A stretch of DNA of 6,117 bases from an uncultured bacterium (lineage in GTDB: Bacteria; Patescibacteriota; Minisyncoccia; Phycocordibacterales; UBA1006), in NCBI GenBank assembly GCA_903920485.1, contig CAIXMG010000076.1, forward strand, positions 1 through 6,117, given 5' to 3'. Under the pieces are notes generated by a model. The model did not search any database and was not told where the DNA came from. It saw only the letters and a list, made by a program, of their open reading frames with translations. Shown one piece after another: positions 5,701 to 6,117 of the stretch. The position numbers and the translations under genes were made by a program. Each line of letters begins with the position of its first letter. Positions within the stretch are counted from its first letter, which is position 1.

Positions 5701-5709
5701 ATCATAGCA
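5701..5709 (-). promoter_or_regulatory. Extended -10 promoter of the - strand gene
   Basis: Read on the - strand, TGC-TATGAT (hexamer 5706 down to 5701) is a good extended -10. The -35 is unclear: TTGAAT lies only 9 bases upstream and TTGAGT 20 bases. The predicted start is at 5694-5692, on or next to the ATG at 5692, so the mRNA would be leaderless or nearly so. Confidence 0.6.
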
Positions 5710-5748
5710 AGGCGTATTCAAGGAAAACTCAAGAAGCTACTTAGTTTT

Positions 5749-5776
5749 TTGAGGTTCTATACTTTTTTGATAAAAG
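5749..5776 (+). promoter_or_regulatory. Candidate promoter of the tRNA gene
   Basis: TTGAGG (5749-5754), a 16-base spacer and TGA-TAAAAG (hexamer 5771-5776) make a fair promoter. Competing -10 elements are TATACT (5758-5763) and TGT-TACGCT (hexamer 5793-5798), the latter closer to the tRNA. One of these should drive the tRNA; I cannot choose between them. Confidence 0.35.
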
Positions 5777-5826
5777 CTTTATTCGACAGTGTTACGCTTT
5801 TTGCGTCGCCGAGAAATCGGTGGCAC

Positions 5827-5914
5827 GGAGGCGTGGCAGAGCGGTCGAATGCACCGACTTGAAAAATCGGAAGACTTCCAACAGGTCTCGCGGGTTCGAA
5901 TCCCGCCGCCTCCG
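5827..5914 (+). tRNA. Serine-type class II tRNA, anticodon ambiguous (GAA or UGA)
   Basis: All arms pair: acceptor GGAGGCG/CGCCTCC (5827-5833, 5907-5913), D stem GCA/TGC (5836-5838, 5850-5852), T arm GCGGG-TTCGAAT-CCCGC (5890-5906), and a long variable arm of 6 bp (AGACTT 5872-5877 with AGGTCT 5883-5888). The long variable arm, G at the discriminator position (5914) and the GGAGG acceptor point to serine. CCA is not encoded (GCAT follows), so it must be added by an enzyme. The anticodon arm is odd: CCGA/TCGG encloses nine bases, CTTGAAAAA (5858-5866). With the usual 5-bp stem the fifth pair is a C-A mismatch and positions 34-36 are GAA (5861-5863), a phenylalanine anticodon. Shifting by one base gives TGA (5860-5862), a normal serine anticodon, but needs an asymmetric loop. 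Confidence 0.9.
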
Positions 5915-5984
5915 CATTGACAACTTAGTATCGGAGTCGACCCACGTGCCTATGGAAGTGATGCGACCCAAATAGATAGGTTGG

Positions 5985-6020
5985 AACAAAAAAACACAGG
6001 ATGCCCTGTGTTTTTTTGTT
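5985..6020. terminator. Bidirectional intrinsic terminator after the tRNA
   Basis: A perfect 16-bp inverted repeat: an A-rich arm ending CACAGG (5985-6000), loop ATGC, CCTGTG and a T-rich arm (6005-6020) with seven consecutive T residues at 6011-6017. The A run on the other side makes it work in both directions. The 70 bases between the tRNA and this hairpin contain no gene that I can see. Confidence 0.9.
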
Positions 6021-6076
6021 ATTTCATTTTCATAGCAATATGGTTCTTTTTTCTACGGGTGTAGTGGACGGAGAAC

Positions 6077-6085
6077 TGGTATAAT
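6077..6085 (+). promoter_or_regulatory. Extended -10 promoter of the gene at the window end
   Basis: TGG-TATAAT (hexamer 6080-6085) is a perfect extended -10, ending 6 bases before the ATG at 6092. No clear -35 is visible. The mRNA should be leaderless. Confidence 0.65.
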
Positions 6086-6091
6086 CACCCC

Positions 6092-6117
6092 ATGACTGAA
6101 TCCATTAATGGGATGGG
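6092..6117 (+). CDS. Start of a gene cut by the window end
   Basis: Only eight codons are visible (MTESINGM), so no function can be given. The start is supported by the perfect extended -10 six bases upstream and by the terminator at 5985-6020, which isolates it from the tRNA unit. Confidence 0.5.

Noticed and set aside
5237..5707. A 156-codon + strand frame starting with TTG
   Set aside because: It lies opposite the shorter - strand gene, has no promoter-ATG geometry at its start, runs through the small RNA terminator, and its protein is a low-complexity Phe/Lys/Arg mix. The - strand frame has domain-like motifs and its own -10.
5917..5922. A perfect TTGACA -35 just after the tRNA
   Set aside because: No -10 element lies 15-19 bases downstream and no gene follows before the terminator.
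5792..5989. A 65-codon - strand frame over the tRNA
   Set aside because: This is the typical false frame read antisense through a class II tRNA; the tRNA explains the sequence.
6089..6117. Inverted repeats CCCAT/ATGGG and the palindrome CCATTAATGG at the window end
   Set aside because: The arms are short and the sequence is cut off; the region is better explained as the first codons of a gene.

Overview
The window looks like compact bacterial chromosome with roughly balanced base composition and short intergenic gaps. TGA is used as a stop codon (recJ and comEC both end in TGA), so the UGA-to-glycine code of some candidate phyla does not apply. Several traits together suggest a member of the Candidate Phyla Radiation (Patescibacteria): an RNase HI with a C-terminal hybrid-binding-like domain, a ComEC without its metallo-beta-lactamase half, a short PBECR-like protein, and genes without Shine-Dalgarno sites. 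This placement is an inference from gene content, not from a marker gene.

Layout on the + strand: about 150 bases without a recognised gene; recJ (ssDNA exonuclease), carrying two GC-rich palindromic inserts in frame; a 78-residue basic protein of unknown function; a strong intrinsic terminator; then an apparent operon of RNase HI, comEC (DNA uptake channel) and a membrane-anchored SIMPL-domain protein, with comEC and the SIMPL gene overlapping by 4 bases. Next comes a compact transcription unit with a near-consensus promoter, about 80 bases that fold on paper into a three-way junction, and a terminator. It faces a convergent 122-codon gene on the - strand that resembles PBECR-type nuclease domains. 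A class II tRNA of serine type follows, then a 16-bp perfectly paired terminator and the first 26 bases of another gene.

The genes share a nucleic-acid theme: RecJ and RNase HI act in DNA repair and R-loop removal, and ComEC imports single-stranded DNA. The SIMPL protein is probably only co-expressed with them.

The main points for a second look are: (1) the undescribed-looking structured small RNA at 5233-5313; (2) the tRNA, whose scaffold is serine but whose canonically placed anticodon reads GAA; (3) a recurring start architecture, an extended -10 element (TGN-TAnnnT) ending 6-8 bases before the ATG, which predicts leaderless mRNAs for most genes here; (4) two intragenic palindromic elements in recJ; and (5) unusual domain make-up of RNase HI and ComEC.
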